Source of the DNA: Xestospongia bergquistia
Taxonomy: Eukaryota > Porifera > Demospongiae > Haplosclerida > Petrosiidae
DNA: 64,000 bases
Direction of reading: 5' to 3'
Assembly (NCBI GenBank): GCA_963965975.1
Contig: CAWYPL010000005.1
Span: 34,101-98,100, forward strand
This document shows, piece by piece, positions 1-11,840 of the stretch; within the stretch, counting starts at the first letter, position 1, and each line of letters opens with the position of its first letter. The position numbers and the translations under genes were made by a program. The notes under the pieces were generated by a model. It was not told the DNA's origin, did not search any database, and was given only the letters and a program-made list of their open reading frames with translations.

Positions 1-1871
1 TTGTACCAGTGTTCATTAAGTTCTATGTCTGCATAATGGAAATTGTGCACTTTTGTACTCAAGTTTATGTTTTAGTTTGATGGGATGTAGTTGCAAGTCA
101 CTTGGCATGTGAGGCAATATGTCTGTAATTTGATCTAGTGTTTCTGGAACATTGACAGGTGGAACATTTACTTTGTAATGGCCACCATATCATCTCATGA
201 TGAGTATTGTTATGAATGTAATTTGTGGAGAAATCACTCTTCTCTCCAATGGCATTATGTTTTGTAAATCCTGTGGGATGTCATGTAACTGCAGACCATT
301 TAAACATGCCTGATCAGGCATTTTTGTTCTTTTTTTGTTGTAAGCTGTTTTTGCAGTGTATACAAATGTATTCATCCATAATATATATGTAATCATGTTC
401 TACATCATCTTGAACAAATTGTGGCCATTCATGTGTTCTCATTTCAACATTTTCTGAGATGTGTGCCTATGCAATTTCATTACATATTGATGTGATAAAC
501 ATTGTTTTACTGTCTCATCACTCATTTCATACTGTGTAGTGTGAAACAGTTGCACAGTTTTATGAAACAACATATGATGACAGCATGTGCACACATATTC
601 AGGTCTCTTATTCAGTGCTTTCAGGAAGTTTGCTCCTGCTACTGCATGTGGATACTTTCCATAATATGGTAAAACTGGGTTTTCATTACTAGTTTCTTGT
701 AATCTTTTATCACATGATGTACATATATATTGGTCTTCATTATTTGCAGGATGTGATACATGTCCTAAGCATTGTGATACCACAAAACTTCTGAAGTCAC
801 AGCCTGCTTTGTTGTATATTTTACATATATCTTTCTGCACAGCTGTGTTGCAACACATACATGTACATTTTGGTTGGAGTTGTAAGTGGCAGGTCTTGCA
901 TATGTAATGTGTTGTTCTGTTTGATTTCAGCATTTCTAGTGTTGTGTTTTCCAGTGAGGAGTATTTGTCCATATCAAATTTCAATGTCAACATCTTTTTC
1001 ACTGTTTTGTCACATGTAAGACATGTCACAAGAGATTCTCTGAGAATTGCATTGTGACATTTGTTACATATGATGTTTTGTTTATCATTTACTGTCATGT
1101 TATTAACAAGTGTATTTTCTCCATATTTTGTCTTGTCAAAAGTTAAGAAGTTGTCTGTAGGTACACTATGACAGTGGATACATTTTTGTTGTTATTTGTG
1201 AGAGATTGATCTCATCTGTGATGCAACACTATTTATTGGCATTTTTCTACTAACAGATGTTTGTCACATTTCTTGCAAATGTATTCCTTGGATGTAGGAA
1301 TTGAGAATCTGTTAGATAATGCTTCTCGAACAATAGCATTGTCAAAGTTGTACTTGGATGCTTTGAAGATGATACATTGTGATCTTGGTATGTCAGTTTT
1401 ATGACAACATGTACACAGGCAGTAATTTGTCAATATAGTAGTCTGGGTCATATACAGGGAGGGTAAATCACATGTGACATTGTTTTCATTATGAGTTCTA
1501 CTGTCATGTAGATTGTCTTGACTACATTGTTCATGGTTTACATTTGACCCAAACAAATCAGAATGATCACAATTTTGGACATTGCTGCTGTATTTGCCAT
1601 CTTTTAATTGTTTGACATGGTTTGCATATGAATTCCTTCTGTCTAATTTCTCTATGTCTTTTTGCTAAAGCATTGGCAACAGCAGGAATGTCAAAATTAT
1701 TGTTCTTTGTTAGGAATATTATACACTTATACCATGGCAAATTATCTATATGACAGCATGTGCAGACACATCCATACTTCTTGGATTCTTTTGTGTCTCC
1801 TGTGTAAGCCAGACTCTTCTTTATGACTACAAACCCATGTTTACCTTCATTGGGATGACATCATTTCTGTC
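1..1871 (-). pseudogene. Rep-helicase gene of copy L: N-terminal cysteine-module exon
   Basis: This is the first large exon of the helentron replicase, cut by the window edge. It begins after an acceptor (ccattccag) at 1872. It encodes repeated cysteine modules of the type CxCxCC, about 8 residues, CxxF, then YICKxCxxxL (for example CTCCHHML, YICKTCHLQL, YICTSCDKRL). These are probably zinc-binding, followed by the start of a DUF6570-like segment (IMPLERRVIS) near 210-270. Decay is visible: a TGA at 1861-1863 where copy B keeps CGA, and several frame changes, leaving open stretches at 439-1098 and 1233-1556. The role of such modules in Helitron proteins (DNA or protein binding) is inference. 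Confidence 0.7.
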
Positions 1872-2171
1872 CTGGAATGGGTACAATACATTGCATACTT
1901 GATAATATTTTCTACATGTATGTATTTAGTTCCTTTTGCATATAACTTATCTTTGTCATTTTTGGGGCATGTGTTCATTGGTCTTATTGTTGTCAGTTAT
2001 ATTTTCTGTTTTGCATTTCTACTGTGATATCTTTTGACAAAATTTAGCCACAATTTATACACATGAAATGCATAAAAATTCATGATTTATCATTGTGGTA
2101 TACTTTGTGAATGCATATCATTGTACAAATTTCATGATCCTTCATGAGATTTTTGAAGTGTTGCAACTTAC

Positions 2172-2273
2172 CTTTTCCTGCTTTCATGACAGTGCTCACA
2201 GATACCCATTCACATGGCAGTGCAAAGCACTGAACGCATAGTTCTGTATCTATACATGGGTAGCTACTGATAT
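2172..2273 (-). CDS. Small upstream exon of the replicase gene (copy L)
   Basis: A 102-nt exon lies between a tttgtag acceptor and a GTAAGT donor, and the same length and borders occur in copy A (35222-35323) and copy B (52305-52406). It has phase-1 borders on both sides. In L it reads without a stop and carries several cysteines (ELCVQCFALPCEW). Spliced to the large exon beginning at 1871 it stays in frame, giving a KAGKGQK junction. Exons further upstream were not identified. Confidence 0.6.
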
Positions 2274-2279
2274 CTACAA

Positions 2280-4255
2280 AGAGATCATTTTTGAGAAATT
2301 TGTATAGTTATCATGCAATTTATGTGGGTGTGATATAAAACATCGTATTATTTTCATATTGTATATGTGTAGTTTTGCAACTTATGAGTTTTATGTGGCA
2401 TGTTGTGTAACATCAGATATTTTTGTATCTATGCAACACATATGGTGGCAGTAATCTGAAATTTTTATCAACATATTTGATATGTATCTTGTGTGAAAGC
2501 AGAGTTATGTAACAATCAATATCTATCATTGTACATGACCATCATGTGTCATGCTGTATAATACTGCATGAGTATAATATGGAGCAGTCTTTCATATTTC
2601 ATCAATGAACTATCATGTGGTATTATGTGCATTACTTGTATCACATGTAAAGTATATCATTTTGATTATATATCTCACAATGTTTTTAAACTTAAAAGGT
2701 TTATTCTGAAAACATTACTTACATATCTTAAATACATATGTATGTATAACTGCCTAATGATATCATATATAAATGTCTTGTATTATGTTCTATACAAAGC
2801 AATGACATGTAAGAAACTCCTTTATCACTATATTGCCCTTTCCCTATACAGCAGTCAGACACTACACAGATAATTTTTATATCGTATGATATACAAGTGT
2901 ATAGATTATACATGACATATCCACCACACATCAATTTTGCTTGTCACATGATATGAAAGTATGTATAATTTGGCTGATGCAGTTATGTACAAACATTTTC
3001 TTCTTAACACAGTGCTCTCTAAGTTCCTGCAAGTTGTGTAATTTGCATATTTCATCCATAACATCCTTGATAAATACTATCTGCACTGATATTCTTGACA
3101 GTTGTTTTGCATACTGTTTCCAATTACTGTTATATACATTGTATCAAACTACATTTTGTATTCATCAGGTCACTTCATGCATACATATCAACAACAAAAA
3201 TTATCATCCAATAGATGTACAATGACATTAAGATGTTTTATGATGTACCGATGTTCATATGGATATTTTGATTTTGATCAGAATAGCCCTTCATATCCTT
3301 GACCTTTATATATAACTTACAGTGACATTACACTTACAATATCATAGATAACAAAAATCTCAAAACAATCAAACATGACATCATATATCATCACATGCAA
3401 TTCATACATTATGTCATGTACTGCACATCTGCAAGACAGCAATTTGCTGTCATTCATAATACAATGTGCAACTCAAAGCTTACAATTTGGTTGGTCCCTA
3501 TCATTTTTGTACAATTTGCTCAAACAAGAGTACTGACTATAGTTATACCATCATATGCATGTCACAGCACTGCAAAATGGGTAACATGATATGTACTGCA
3601 AACATATACACTGACACAAAAAAAGTAGAAATGTACACATGAGAATGAATTGTGTATTCTAAACTATATCAATGTGATACAAACTGTTATTAATACACAT
3701 ATCTACATACTGGAGATAATTGCATTACTTGCATTCAGTGGATTTATTGACATAGTTAAAATTGTCCCTTGTGTTTACCAAGGTGATGAGTATATATATT
3801 TGGACATACATGCAATAGTTTTTACATAAAGTGTATGAAATTAGAACCATGTATTATCATAGTGACTGATTCACTGTCATATATGCTATTATGCAGTTAC
3901 ATATCAGTAATTTTATTACTGTGCTGTGGACATACTTTTCAACTCTCATCAGATACTAGACATAAGTACCCCTTTTTCATATCATGTTCCTGAATTCCTT
4001 ATGCTGTCATCTTTTGGGCAAATAAACTCTTGTGTTACATAGTTATACATGTAGGATGATACAGAATATATATTATTTACATCTAGAAATGAATTGATTT
4101 TACAATGTTCTTATCTTTTTCATATCCCAAGGTATACTACTGTGTATAACTGTCATATGTAATTACACACATGAATATAAAAAAGTATTATCTGACATAG
4201 TATTTGTTCACATCAATATTCATAGCACATCAACAACATAGAACTCAAATTAAAA
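2280..4255 (-). other. AT-rich spacer of copy L
   Basis: About 2 kb of AT-rich DNA with no convincing reading frame. It is collinear with 33240-35215 of copy A, and its replicase-proximal part with 51565-52300 of copy B. Its preservation across copies suggests a promoter, 5' leader or further small exons, but none could be proved. Confidence 0.5.
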
Positions 4256-4261
4256 TCATGA

Positions 4262-4705
4262 CCATGTGGCTATACCATCTGCCACAAAGGTTCTGACATC
4301 TGCCTTGATATACTCTAACCTACATGGCTATTCCATCTGCCATCATGGCAACAACATCAGCCATTCAAGTACATGGCTATTCCATCTGCCACAGTTAGCA
4401 ATAAAATCAGCTGTCACAGATGTGGCTCTTCCATCTGCTACATGGCACAACATCAGTCTGTAAAGCATGTGGTACTTCCATCTGACACTATGGCAATCAC
4501 ATCAGCCATGGACATGTGACTTTCCATCTGTTATCATCACAATATTATCAATTATCTCTTATGTGGTTTCCATCAGCCACAATGATAAAAAAGTGACTAT
4601 ACAATCTGTCACAATGACACAAACTATCAGCCATCAGAACTACATGGCAATAACATTTGCCAATGACATCAGCAGTTACATACATTATGACAATAACATC
4701 TGTCA
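4262..4705. repeat. Degenerate ~45-50-bp tandem repeat (copy L)
   Basis: Repeated units share TTCCATCTGCCA, a variable part, and AACATCAGCC, with ACATGGC between units; about nine imperfect units are visible. The same array is at 32700-33235 in copy A in inverted orientation, so it belongs to the element. Confidence 0.7.
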
Positions 4706-5005
4706 CAACCAACATAAACAAGTTGGTTTACCATGTGTCAACAACAAAAATGGTAAAAACAATCATGTTTGGCAAACATATCCAAACTCATATTGTAAAG
4801 AATAACATTCCACATACAGCATCAAAAGTGTATGTATTGGAAAGTATAACATTTTCCCATACATGAGAAGAAGCCATATCAGTTGGAGTAGTGCAGGCTT
4901 GTCTTCTTTGAAAAAATTTATTCTGTTCTAGAGAAATTGAGTTCTTTATTGTAAGTCAAGCAGCATAAGAAGTCTATATACATTTATCAATGTTCATGTT
5001 GAGTT

Positions 5006-6099
5006 TCATTCAGCTATCAGGAGTTGACTGTCATCTATTTCATCATGAAAATCATAAATAACAACATTTTTCCAAATTCTCTTCATATTAGCTTTCTCAG
5101 TGTCAGTCAAAGGTCTTTTAGTCTCTATGTTACATATCACTGGTTTTGATGGTGTGCTAGGTGGTGTCACAGGGGTTGTGTATAGTGTAGTATTTGGTGT
5201 TTTTTCAAATTTTGTTATTTTTACATTAGATGTCATCATGAGTATGACAACTTCAGGCAGTAACTGATATTTTGTTTTTTTTTCAAGATAGCATTGTTTT
5301 GCTATTGCCTCATCTAGTTTGAGGTCAATTGACTTTTTTTCTTTGATAAGTTCACTTTGTAGTTTAGTGATATGTTGATGTCTCTTCATCAATTCTGTGA
5401 TTTTTATTTCAACACTTGTCAGACTCTTTAAAATCATTTTGTATTGATTAAAGCCTGCAAGTATTACACATTACTTAGCAAATATATATTATTACTGTTG
5501 ATTATTCTCATACTTTCTATTTTTGACATATATCAAGATGCATATTTGTCATCTGATAGCATTGTTTATAAAGCTTTTGCATATGTTTCTCTTACCTGAT
5601 GTGGTATCTGCTGCCATTGCAGGTATAGCCTTCATTGCACTTGTACTGTCTGTAACATCTGTTACCACTGAACTCACTGAAATATTGAACATGATACTCT
5701 CTTACAAATCATACTTGGCCTGTTTATGACATTTCATATATGTATTGCATGTATTCATATATATTCATATATCTGAGTATGTGAGAACAATATTCTTTGA
5801 CATTTCTTACCATTTTTTTTTCAATATATGCAGATGCATATGTCACTGTAAATTCATTGTATATAAAGTTTTTGTATAACTTTTTCTTACCTGATGTAGC
5901 ATCTGTTTCTATTGCAGCTTTCACATGTGAATCATTTCTACTTTCTATGCCTTTGACACATGTTGAGGATGATGTGGCTAATAAAGTAGAATTTGTATTG
6001 ATAGATGCCAGTTGTGAATTCACTAAAACATTGAACTTATATTGTATTACACACAATACTTTGACCTTTTTATTTCATCTATTATATCTATGGACTCTA

Positions 6100-6166
<67 letters not shown>

Positions 6167-6437
6167 ATATATGTTAGTATGTTATAACTGTGCTGTTAGA
6201 TATAGGTATAGAGTTTGAAATATCTTACATAATGTAGCACTTGCATCTGGTTTCTCATAGTTTGTATGCCATGTTGCATTGTCACATGACACTGCAGATA
6301 GTTTACTATCTAATGCCAGAGAGAAATCTGGTGGTGTTAATATTTCCATTACTGTATATTTGTCCTTTGATACAGCATCTGAAACACCTGCTGATTCTTC
6401 CATTTCTTTCAAAACCAAATATGATGCACAGACATAT
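5006..6437 (-). CDS. Spliced helentron accessory gene, function unknown (copy L)
   Basis: Four exons on the minus strand: A 6437-6229, B 6022-5891, C 5676-5596, D 5454-5006. Each has an AG acceptor, and A-C have GTAAG-type donors. All three introns are phase 1 and the joined frame is open, giving about 288 residues without the missing 5' end. Exon A contains TPPDFSLALD; exons B and C are Ser/Thr-rich; exon D starts with a predicted coiled coil (heptads around KITELMKRHQHITKLQSELI), then a Pro/Thr stretch (TPVTPPSTPSKP) and an acidic tail. A minus-strand AATAAA is at 4950-4945. No known family was recognised. The gene lies upstream of the replicase gene in the same orientation. It could be a captured host gene or a helentron-specific protein. 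Confidence 0.7.
6103..6162. repeat. (AT)n microsatellite
   Basis: An almost pure AT dinucleotide run in the intron between exons A and B of the accessory gene. Copy A has only a few units at the equivalent place (31380-31400). Confidence 0.95.
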
Positions 6438-6624
6438 CTGCAATATTGAGCCAAGTTGTATCATAATTGGAAGAGTGACTTGAAGTCCTCATATGAAATC
6501 TATATCTGCCAGTTGATCTACCAATATGAACTCTATATATCTGAGCACTTCATCTGACAAGTTGATCTAGTTTGGACACTTCATCTGAAAACTTGACTGA
6601 ATTCAGCCATCTGTACATGTCATC

Positions 6625-6885
6625 TTATTTGTTGGGGGGTCCATTGGCCAAAGTATGTTTGTCTGCCAAGTCTGGTATACATGTCATCTTGTTTGGCAGG
6701 GGAGTCACTCAGCCAAAGTAGGTTCATCTGCCAAGTTTGGTGTAGAGGTATTCAAGGCATATATTCTTGATTCAGTGGGGGGTCCATCAGCCAAAGTAGG
6801 TTCATCTGCCAATTTTGGTGTACTGGTATTTGAAGCATCTCTGGTCTATTTCCTGGGGGGTCCATTGGCCAAAGATGACCTCCTC
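6625..6885 (-). repeat. 80-bp subterminal minisatellite, inner block (copy L)
   Basis: About three units with the core GGTCCATCTGCCAAAGTA, TTCATCTGCCAA and TATTCAAGGCAT. The same unit occurs at 8976-9390 and, inverted, through the 5' region of copy A. Confidence 0.85.
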
Positions 6886-6954
6886 TTGGGCACTAGATGT
6901 CCTCACCAGTTGCACTGGCAGTAAAATTTAAAATTTTAACTGCCATTTGTCACA

Positions 6955-7330
6955 TCAAAGTAATTTTTCACACTTAATTACCCCCTTTTACCTAACACAT
7001 TCCCACTTCTTAGGGTAACTTCCAACACCTTCCATACCCAATTTCAATTAGTATTTAACACTTCCAGGTTGTTTATCCCCAATTACCATTAGGTTTAACA
7101 CTTTTTCTTACTTCTTAGGCTTAATTTTTACCAGTTTATTACAGTTTTAGCACATCTTAGGCTTACTAAACTAATATAAGCGCTTAGTTTCCAGGTTCCC
7201 TTCAGACCTGATGAAGTCCACAGTAGTGGATGAAAGCTTGTCTTCCTACAAACCAATGTACTGTTCCAGAGAATACCAAACTTCTACAAGATTAAATCAA
7301 CAGTATGAGAAATCTACACTTAACAACAAC
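6955..7330. other. Probable unclassified insertion in copy L
   Basis: This stretch has no clear counterpart at the equivalent place in copy A (30240-30600). It contains runs of AATTACCCCC-like and CTTCTTAGG-like words and ends with a segment around CAGACCTGATGAAGTCC and GTGGATGAAAGCTTG. It may be a SINE-like or MITE-like insertion; no termini were proved. Confidence 0.3.
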
Positions 7331-7870
7331 ATGAAATCATAAGCACAGTAAACTGTTGTTGTTGTCTATGTGTAATTCTTACACTAAACAACAACAACAA
7401 AATGAAATCATAAGCACAACAAAAAAAGCAACAACAACTTGAAATTTACATAAATTGCTTCATTTGCAAGAACTCATATCTCCTGCATGAGCATAAGTTA
7501 CAAATGTACTACTTACCTCTTCAATAGCTGAACACCAAATGATAGAATATACAACTTTACACAATGTAAAACTGTTATGAAGATGACCTAATTCCACCAA
7601 CTGTTTGAAATGGGCTCTCACTGCACACATAGATCAACCAATACTTGATCTGCTCTCAATGACAGTTTCAAATGGGTGGGGTAAAACTTACAAGTAAACT
7701 TGAGGAGTAACATTGACCAGTAAACTTGAGCACTTTAACATGTGCTCTAACTACACACATAGATGCACCAATGCTTAATCTAACAGGTACACTTGAGGAG
7801 TAAACTTGAGCAGTTTCAAATGGGCTCTTATTGAACACAGATTTCCAATAGGTTGTGCACCAATTGATTG
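7330..7870. repeat. GTT/AAC-rich tract and ~120-bp imperfect repeats
   Basis: AAC/GTT-rich runs near 7340-7430 match a TTG-rich block in copy A (30375-30430). From about 7560, imperfect units share TTTCAAATGGGCTCT, ACACATAGAT and AACTTGAG. No gene is visible. Confidence 0.5.
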
Positions 7871-7879
7871 TCCACCACT

Positions 7880-8595
7880 GACAGTTTGTGTGAGGGGGGT
7901 CCATCTGCCAGGAGATCTGCCAAGATCAGCTTTAACAACAATATGACATATTACATCTGGCAAATATGAGCAGTCATAGTTGAAATTTGTAACTGTCATG
8001 TGGGGTGTTTTGGGGGTGTTGAGGGGGTTACATATGACATGACTGTACAATGCTAACTGCCTGTTTACTAACCTAATTACTCAGAAATAAATGGAAATTC
8101 CCACCTTTTCTTAAAGAATCCAAAATGGCTGCCAAATGCATCCCATAATATATATCCCATGATGCATTTAGAGGGTGGGGGTAGATATGCCAGCAGATGT
8201 GCCAATTGCCATTCTTGACCACTAGATGTCAGTAGCAGGGGGTGGGTCCATCTGCCAAAGTATGTTTGTCTGCCAAGTTTTGTGTACTGGTATTCAAGGC
8301 ATCTATGATCTATTACCAGGGGGTCCATCTGCCAGGAGATCTGCCAAGATCAGCTTTCACAACAATATTGCATATTATATCTGGCAAATATGAGACCTCA
8401 CAGTTGAAATTGTCATGTGGGGGTGTTTTGGGGGTGTCAAGGGGGTTACATCTGACATGACTGTACAATGCTAACTGACTGTTTACTACCATAATTATTC
8501 AGAAATAACAGGAAATTCCCACCTTTTCTTGAAGAATCTAAAATGGCTGCCAAATACATCCCATAATAAATATCCCATGATGCATTTGGAGGGAA
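7880..8595 (-). repeat. ~290-bp subterminal repeat units (copy L)
   Basis: Two units carry AGATCTGCCAAGATCAGCTT, GGGGGTGTTTTGGGGGTG, ACTGTACAATGCTAACTG and ATCCCATGATGCATTT. They match, inverted, the units at 28085-28455 and 28965-29880 of copy A. An 80-bp unit interrupts them near 8240. Confidence 0.8.
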
Positions 8596-8970
8596 GATCT
8601 GCCAATTGCCATTCTTGACCACTAGATGTCAGTAGCAGTGTCAAATTGCCATTCTTGACCACTAGATGTCAGTAGCAATGTCAAATTACCATTCTTGACC
8701 ACCAGATGTCAGTAGCAGTGTGAAATTGCCATTCTTGACCACTAGATGTCAGTAGCAATGTCAAATTGCCATTCTTGACCATCAGATGTCAGTAGCAGTG
8801 TGAAATTGCCATTCTTGACCACTAGATGTCAGTAGCAATGTCAAATTGCCATTCTTGGCCACTAGATGTCAGTAGCAATGTCAAATTGCCATTCTTGACT
8901 ACTAGATGTCAGTAGCAGTGTGAAATTGCCATTCTTGACCAGTAGATGTCAGTAGCAGTGTGAAATTGCC
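8595..8970 (-). repeat. 40-bp tandem repeat (copy L)
   Basis: Nine to ten units, each exactly or nearly 40 bp, contain TTGCCATTCTTGACCACTAG followed by ATGTCAGTAGCA. The inverse array is at 28455-28965 of copy A. Confidence 0.95.
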
Positions 8971-8975
8971 ATTTG

Positions 8976-9405
8976 GCATGGGGGGTCCATCTGCCAAAGT
9001 ATGTTTGTCTGCCAACTTGTGTGTACTAGTATTCAAGGCATCTCTGCTCAATTACCTGGGGGCATTCCATCTGCCAAAGTGTGTTCATCTGCCAAGTGTT
9101 GTGTACTGGTATTCAAGGCATCTATGCTCTTTTCATTTTGGGGGGATCCACATGCCAAAGTGTTTTTGTCTGCCAAGTGTTGTGTACTGGTATTCAAGGC
9201 ATCTATGCTTGATTCACAAGGGGGTCCACCTGCCAAAGTAGGTTTGTCTGCCAAGTATTGTGTACTGGTATTCAAGGCAACTATTCTCGCTAGTAGGGGG
9301 TCCATCTGCCAAGTATTGTGTACCAGTATTCAAGGCAACTATTCTTGCTAGTAGGGGGGTCCATCGGCCAAAGAAGGTTCGTCTGCCAAATTTGAGCTCA
9401 CTTGC
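8976..9405 (-). repeat. 80-bp subterminal minisatellite, outer block (copy L)
   Basis: Five to six units of about 79-80 bp lie directly inside the 5' terminus, with core words CCATCTGCCAAAGT and GTATTCAAGGCATCT. The equivalent block of copy A is 27330-28085. Confidence 0.9.
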
Positions 9406-9428
9406 TGTTTTATGCTTCGCTTCACAGA

Positions 9429-9458
9429 AGGTCTTTTCGTATTACATACGAAAGACCT
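9429..9458 (-). other. 5' terminal palindrome of copy L
   Basis: A 30-nt near-perfect palindrome: arms AGGTCTTTTCGTAT and ATACGAAAGACCT around TAC, with one bulged base. It is the same sequence, inverted, as 27283-27312. The adjacent flank reads AA on the plus strand (TT on the element strand), as expected for T-T target use by Helentrons. Confidence 0.85.
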
Positions 9459-9559
9459 AATAATTCATGTTCATATACAAGACACATGCATGCGCATAAA
9501 ATTTGAAGTTTCCATCACAAATGGTGTAATTGCTATTGAAATAAATATGAAATGACAAA

Positions 9560-9845
9560 TACTACTACTATCCGGCGACTGAAGGTTGTAAGAGTGCTCT
9601 GGTCAATGCTGGATCAATCAGATATCTGCATAGCTGTCTGTTTTCAGCTGTGCATATAAGGGCAGAAAGGTTGTGACTGGTCCAGTGTTTGATGTTATCA
9701 AGCCAGATTTCTTGTCTTCTTCTGCATCATTTGCCCTCTACTGTTTCTTGAAGAACGATCTTGGATAAGGTGTTTTGGTGGGAGACATGCCCATACCAGG
9801 CCAGTTTGCAACATTTGACAATCATGAGAAGAGGTTCATGTTGGT
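9560..9845 (-). pseudogene. C-terminal fragment of a non-LTR retrotransposon RT protein
   Basis: On the minus strand this reads as the end of an RTE/L1-like polyprotein: WYGHVSHQNTLSKIVLQ, then TVEGK, a stop, RRRQEIWLDNIKHWT and a short tail. Families of this kind end with YGHVxR, a basic GRxRxxW stretch and WxDNIKxWT, so the match is recognisable by motif. No RT core remains. Similar sequences with TAAAATTTGAAGTT lie on both sides (9500-9550 and 9930-9985), perhaps one repeat split or duplicated by the insertion. Confidence 0.6.
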
Positions 9846-10212
9846 GACTTGCTGTCTAAATGACAATTTTGGCTGCCATAATCAGAATGTAGGTTGGAGT
9901 GACACAATAACTCTTCTTGTCATACAGATACATCTGTGTTTAAAATTTGAAGTTACTATAAAAATGGTATAGTTGTTTTTGACATAAATAAGAAAATAAA
10001 AAGAGACTTAAAACAACAAATGACATCATAACATTATACAGAAATGAGGCAAACCAAACTAAATAGATCATGGGAAAAACAAAACAATGAATTACAAACC
10101 AAAATGAGGCAAAACAGTAAATTTATCATGAAACAAATCAGACAAATCAAACTAATCAACTAATCGGGAAACAAAGTAATACAGCTAAAATTAAAGCAAA
10201 ACAAACTAAATG

Positions 10213-10388
10213 TAATCGACTCAATGGTCTAATATTCTCATAAAACAGAAATTTATTCTTGAAGGACACAACCTTTCACCTTGCCATTTGCAAAGGCTTC
10301 CTCAGGTGCATTGGGAAATGTCTATCTTCACAACAGGTGTTGTGAAATTTCTGTTTTATGAGAATATTAGACCACTGAGTCAATTACC
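10213..10388. repeat. Inverted-repeat element (MITE-like)
   Basis: Arms of about 41 bp with two mismatches (left 10213-10254, right 10347-10388) share TGGTCTAATATTCTCATAAA and flank a 92-bp middle. No coding potential. Target duplications were not resolved. Confidence 0.65.
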
Positions 10389-10799
10389 TACAAAACAAAC
10401 TAAATTTAGGATAAAAATAGGGTCATGGGACCTCTGCTGATTTGACCAAACAGAACAATACTTGAAAATGTCATATTTCAGGAGATATTGGCACTGACAA
10501 GATTACAACATATAGTAAGTAGTAAAGGGGATAACTGTGCAGAAAATATAGTAATTAGTAATGGATACAAATGATTTGTGGCATACCTGTATTGTTTGGA
10601 AAATGGAATTCTCATGCCAATTTCCCACACAAATCACATGTGACAACCAATCAGAAAACTGTTTACATATGTGTGTCACCAACTAGGTAAAATACATACA
10701 GAAACATACCTTTTTAGAGCATTATATGAAATATATATCATATTCTTTCCTTCAAGACCTTTTTCTGCTGCAATTATAAAGGTGTATAGACAATGTCTT

Positions 10800-11205
10800 G
10801 ATGCATGTAGACAATGCATAGATGTACAGTGAGTTGTAAAGAATTCACACAACATCATCTAAAATTTGTTCCTGGAAATGTTTTCAGAACTAACTAGTTC
10901 CTTCTTCAGCCTTGGTTGATGAACTGATGAGAAGACCAGAGAACTTGAAGTTTAAATACTGCTGGAGAAGATGACACTTTGTGATGTGTAAAACTGTTTT
11001 TTACACACCACACAGTTTTTACACATCACAAAATGTCATCTTCTCCAACAGTATTTAAGCTTCAAGTTCTCTGGTCTTCTCACCAGCTCATCAACCAAGG
11101 ATGAAGAAGGAACTAGTTAGTTCTGAAAACATTTCCAAGAAACAATTTTAGTTGATACTACATGAATTCTTTACTACTCATTGTACTAATGTTACATCAA
11201 TCATG
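10800..11205. repeat. Large fold-back palindrome
   Basis: Two arms of roughly 170-190 bp meet near 11000-11010. Paired words include GTAAAGAATTCA, CAGAACTAACTAGTTCCTTC, TCTCTGGTCTTCTCA, AGATGACA and CACATCACAAA. This is a non-coding hairpin-forming element, probably a fold-back MITE. The outer parts of the arms are more diverged than the centre. Confidence 0.75.
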
Positions 11206-11269
11206 CATCCTTTCAAAATGTCTAGATTAACCTGCATATCTAGACAATGTCTAAACCATGTCTACATGT

Positions 11270-11840
11270 ATCACTGTGATGTCAATGGTGTTGTCAATGA
11301 CACAATTGCACTCATTAGCTCACAATGCTCAAAATGAGGTGAAACATGACTTTTCCAGTCATTTGATTTCATTAGCACCAGCATTGCTGTCATATAATGC
11401 TAAGTGCATTATCCATGGGATCACCTTGTGCATTAGGTAAAGACAATTGAAACAAAGTGTAAGATGACTCTTTTGGTCATGTGATGCTGTTGGCACCAGT
11501 GGAGGTAGCACATGATGCTGATGCTATAGTCAATGGCACCATTTTGTTTGCTAGGTCAAGATGACTGAAACAAGGTACAACATGACTCTTTGGTCATGTG
11601 ATGCCAGTGTTGGCATCACATGACACCAATGGCATCATCAACAGCACCATTGCATTTGGGTTGAAAATGATCAAAACAAGATCCAACATGACATTTTCAG
11701 TCATTTGACACTGTTGGCACTGGTATCAGCATCATGTGTTGTTGATTGCATTTTCATTAGCACCACTGTATTTGTTAGGTCAGGATGATTAAATAATGTG
11801 CAGCATAACATTTGTTGTCATGTAATGCCATTGATGGGGT
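11270..11840. repeat. ~115-bp degenerate tandem repeat
   Basis: About five units share the order CAACATGACTCTTT, GGTCATGTGATGC, TTGGCACCAGT and CAATGGCACCATT, starting near 11341, 11457, 11575, 11681 and 11799. No gene is visible. Confidence 0.7.

Larger units (their letters stand above)
1..9458 (-). mobile_element. Helentron-like element, copy L (5' part, leaves window)
   Basis: This minus-strand copy starts at 9458 with the 30-nt terminal palindrome also seen at the start of copy A (27283). It then runs through 80- and 40-bp repeats, a spliced accessory gene (6437-5006), a 50-bp repeat and an AT-rich spacer into the cysteine-module exon of the Rep-helicase gene, which continues past position 1. 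The layout matches copy A in order and orientation, so A and L look like large inverted repeats. The flank beyond the palindrome (9459 on) differs from the flank of A, which fixes the 5' boundary. Rep, helicase and endonuclease parts lie outside the window. Confidence 0.85.

Noticed and set aside
8960-9351. Open frames with repeated VFKAS words in the 80-bp minisatellite
   Set aside because: Several frames of a tandem repeat are open by periodicity; units vary in length and would shift frame.
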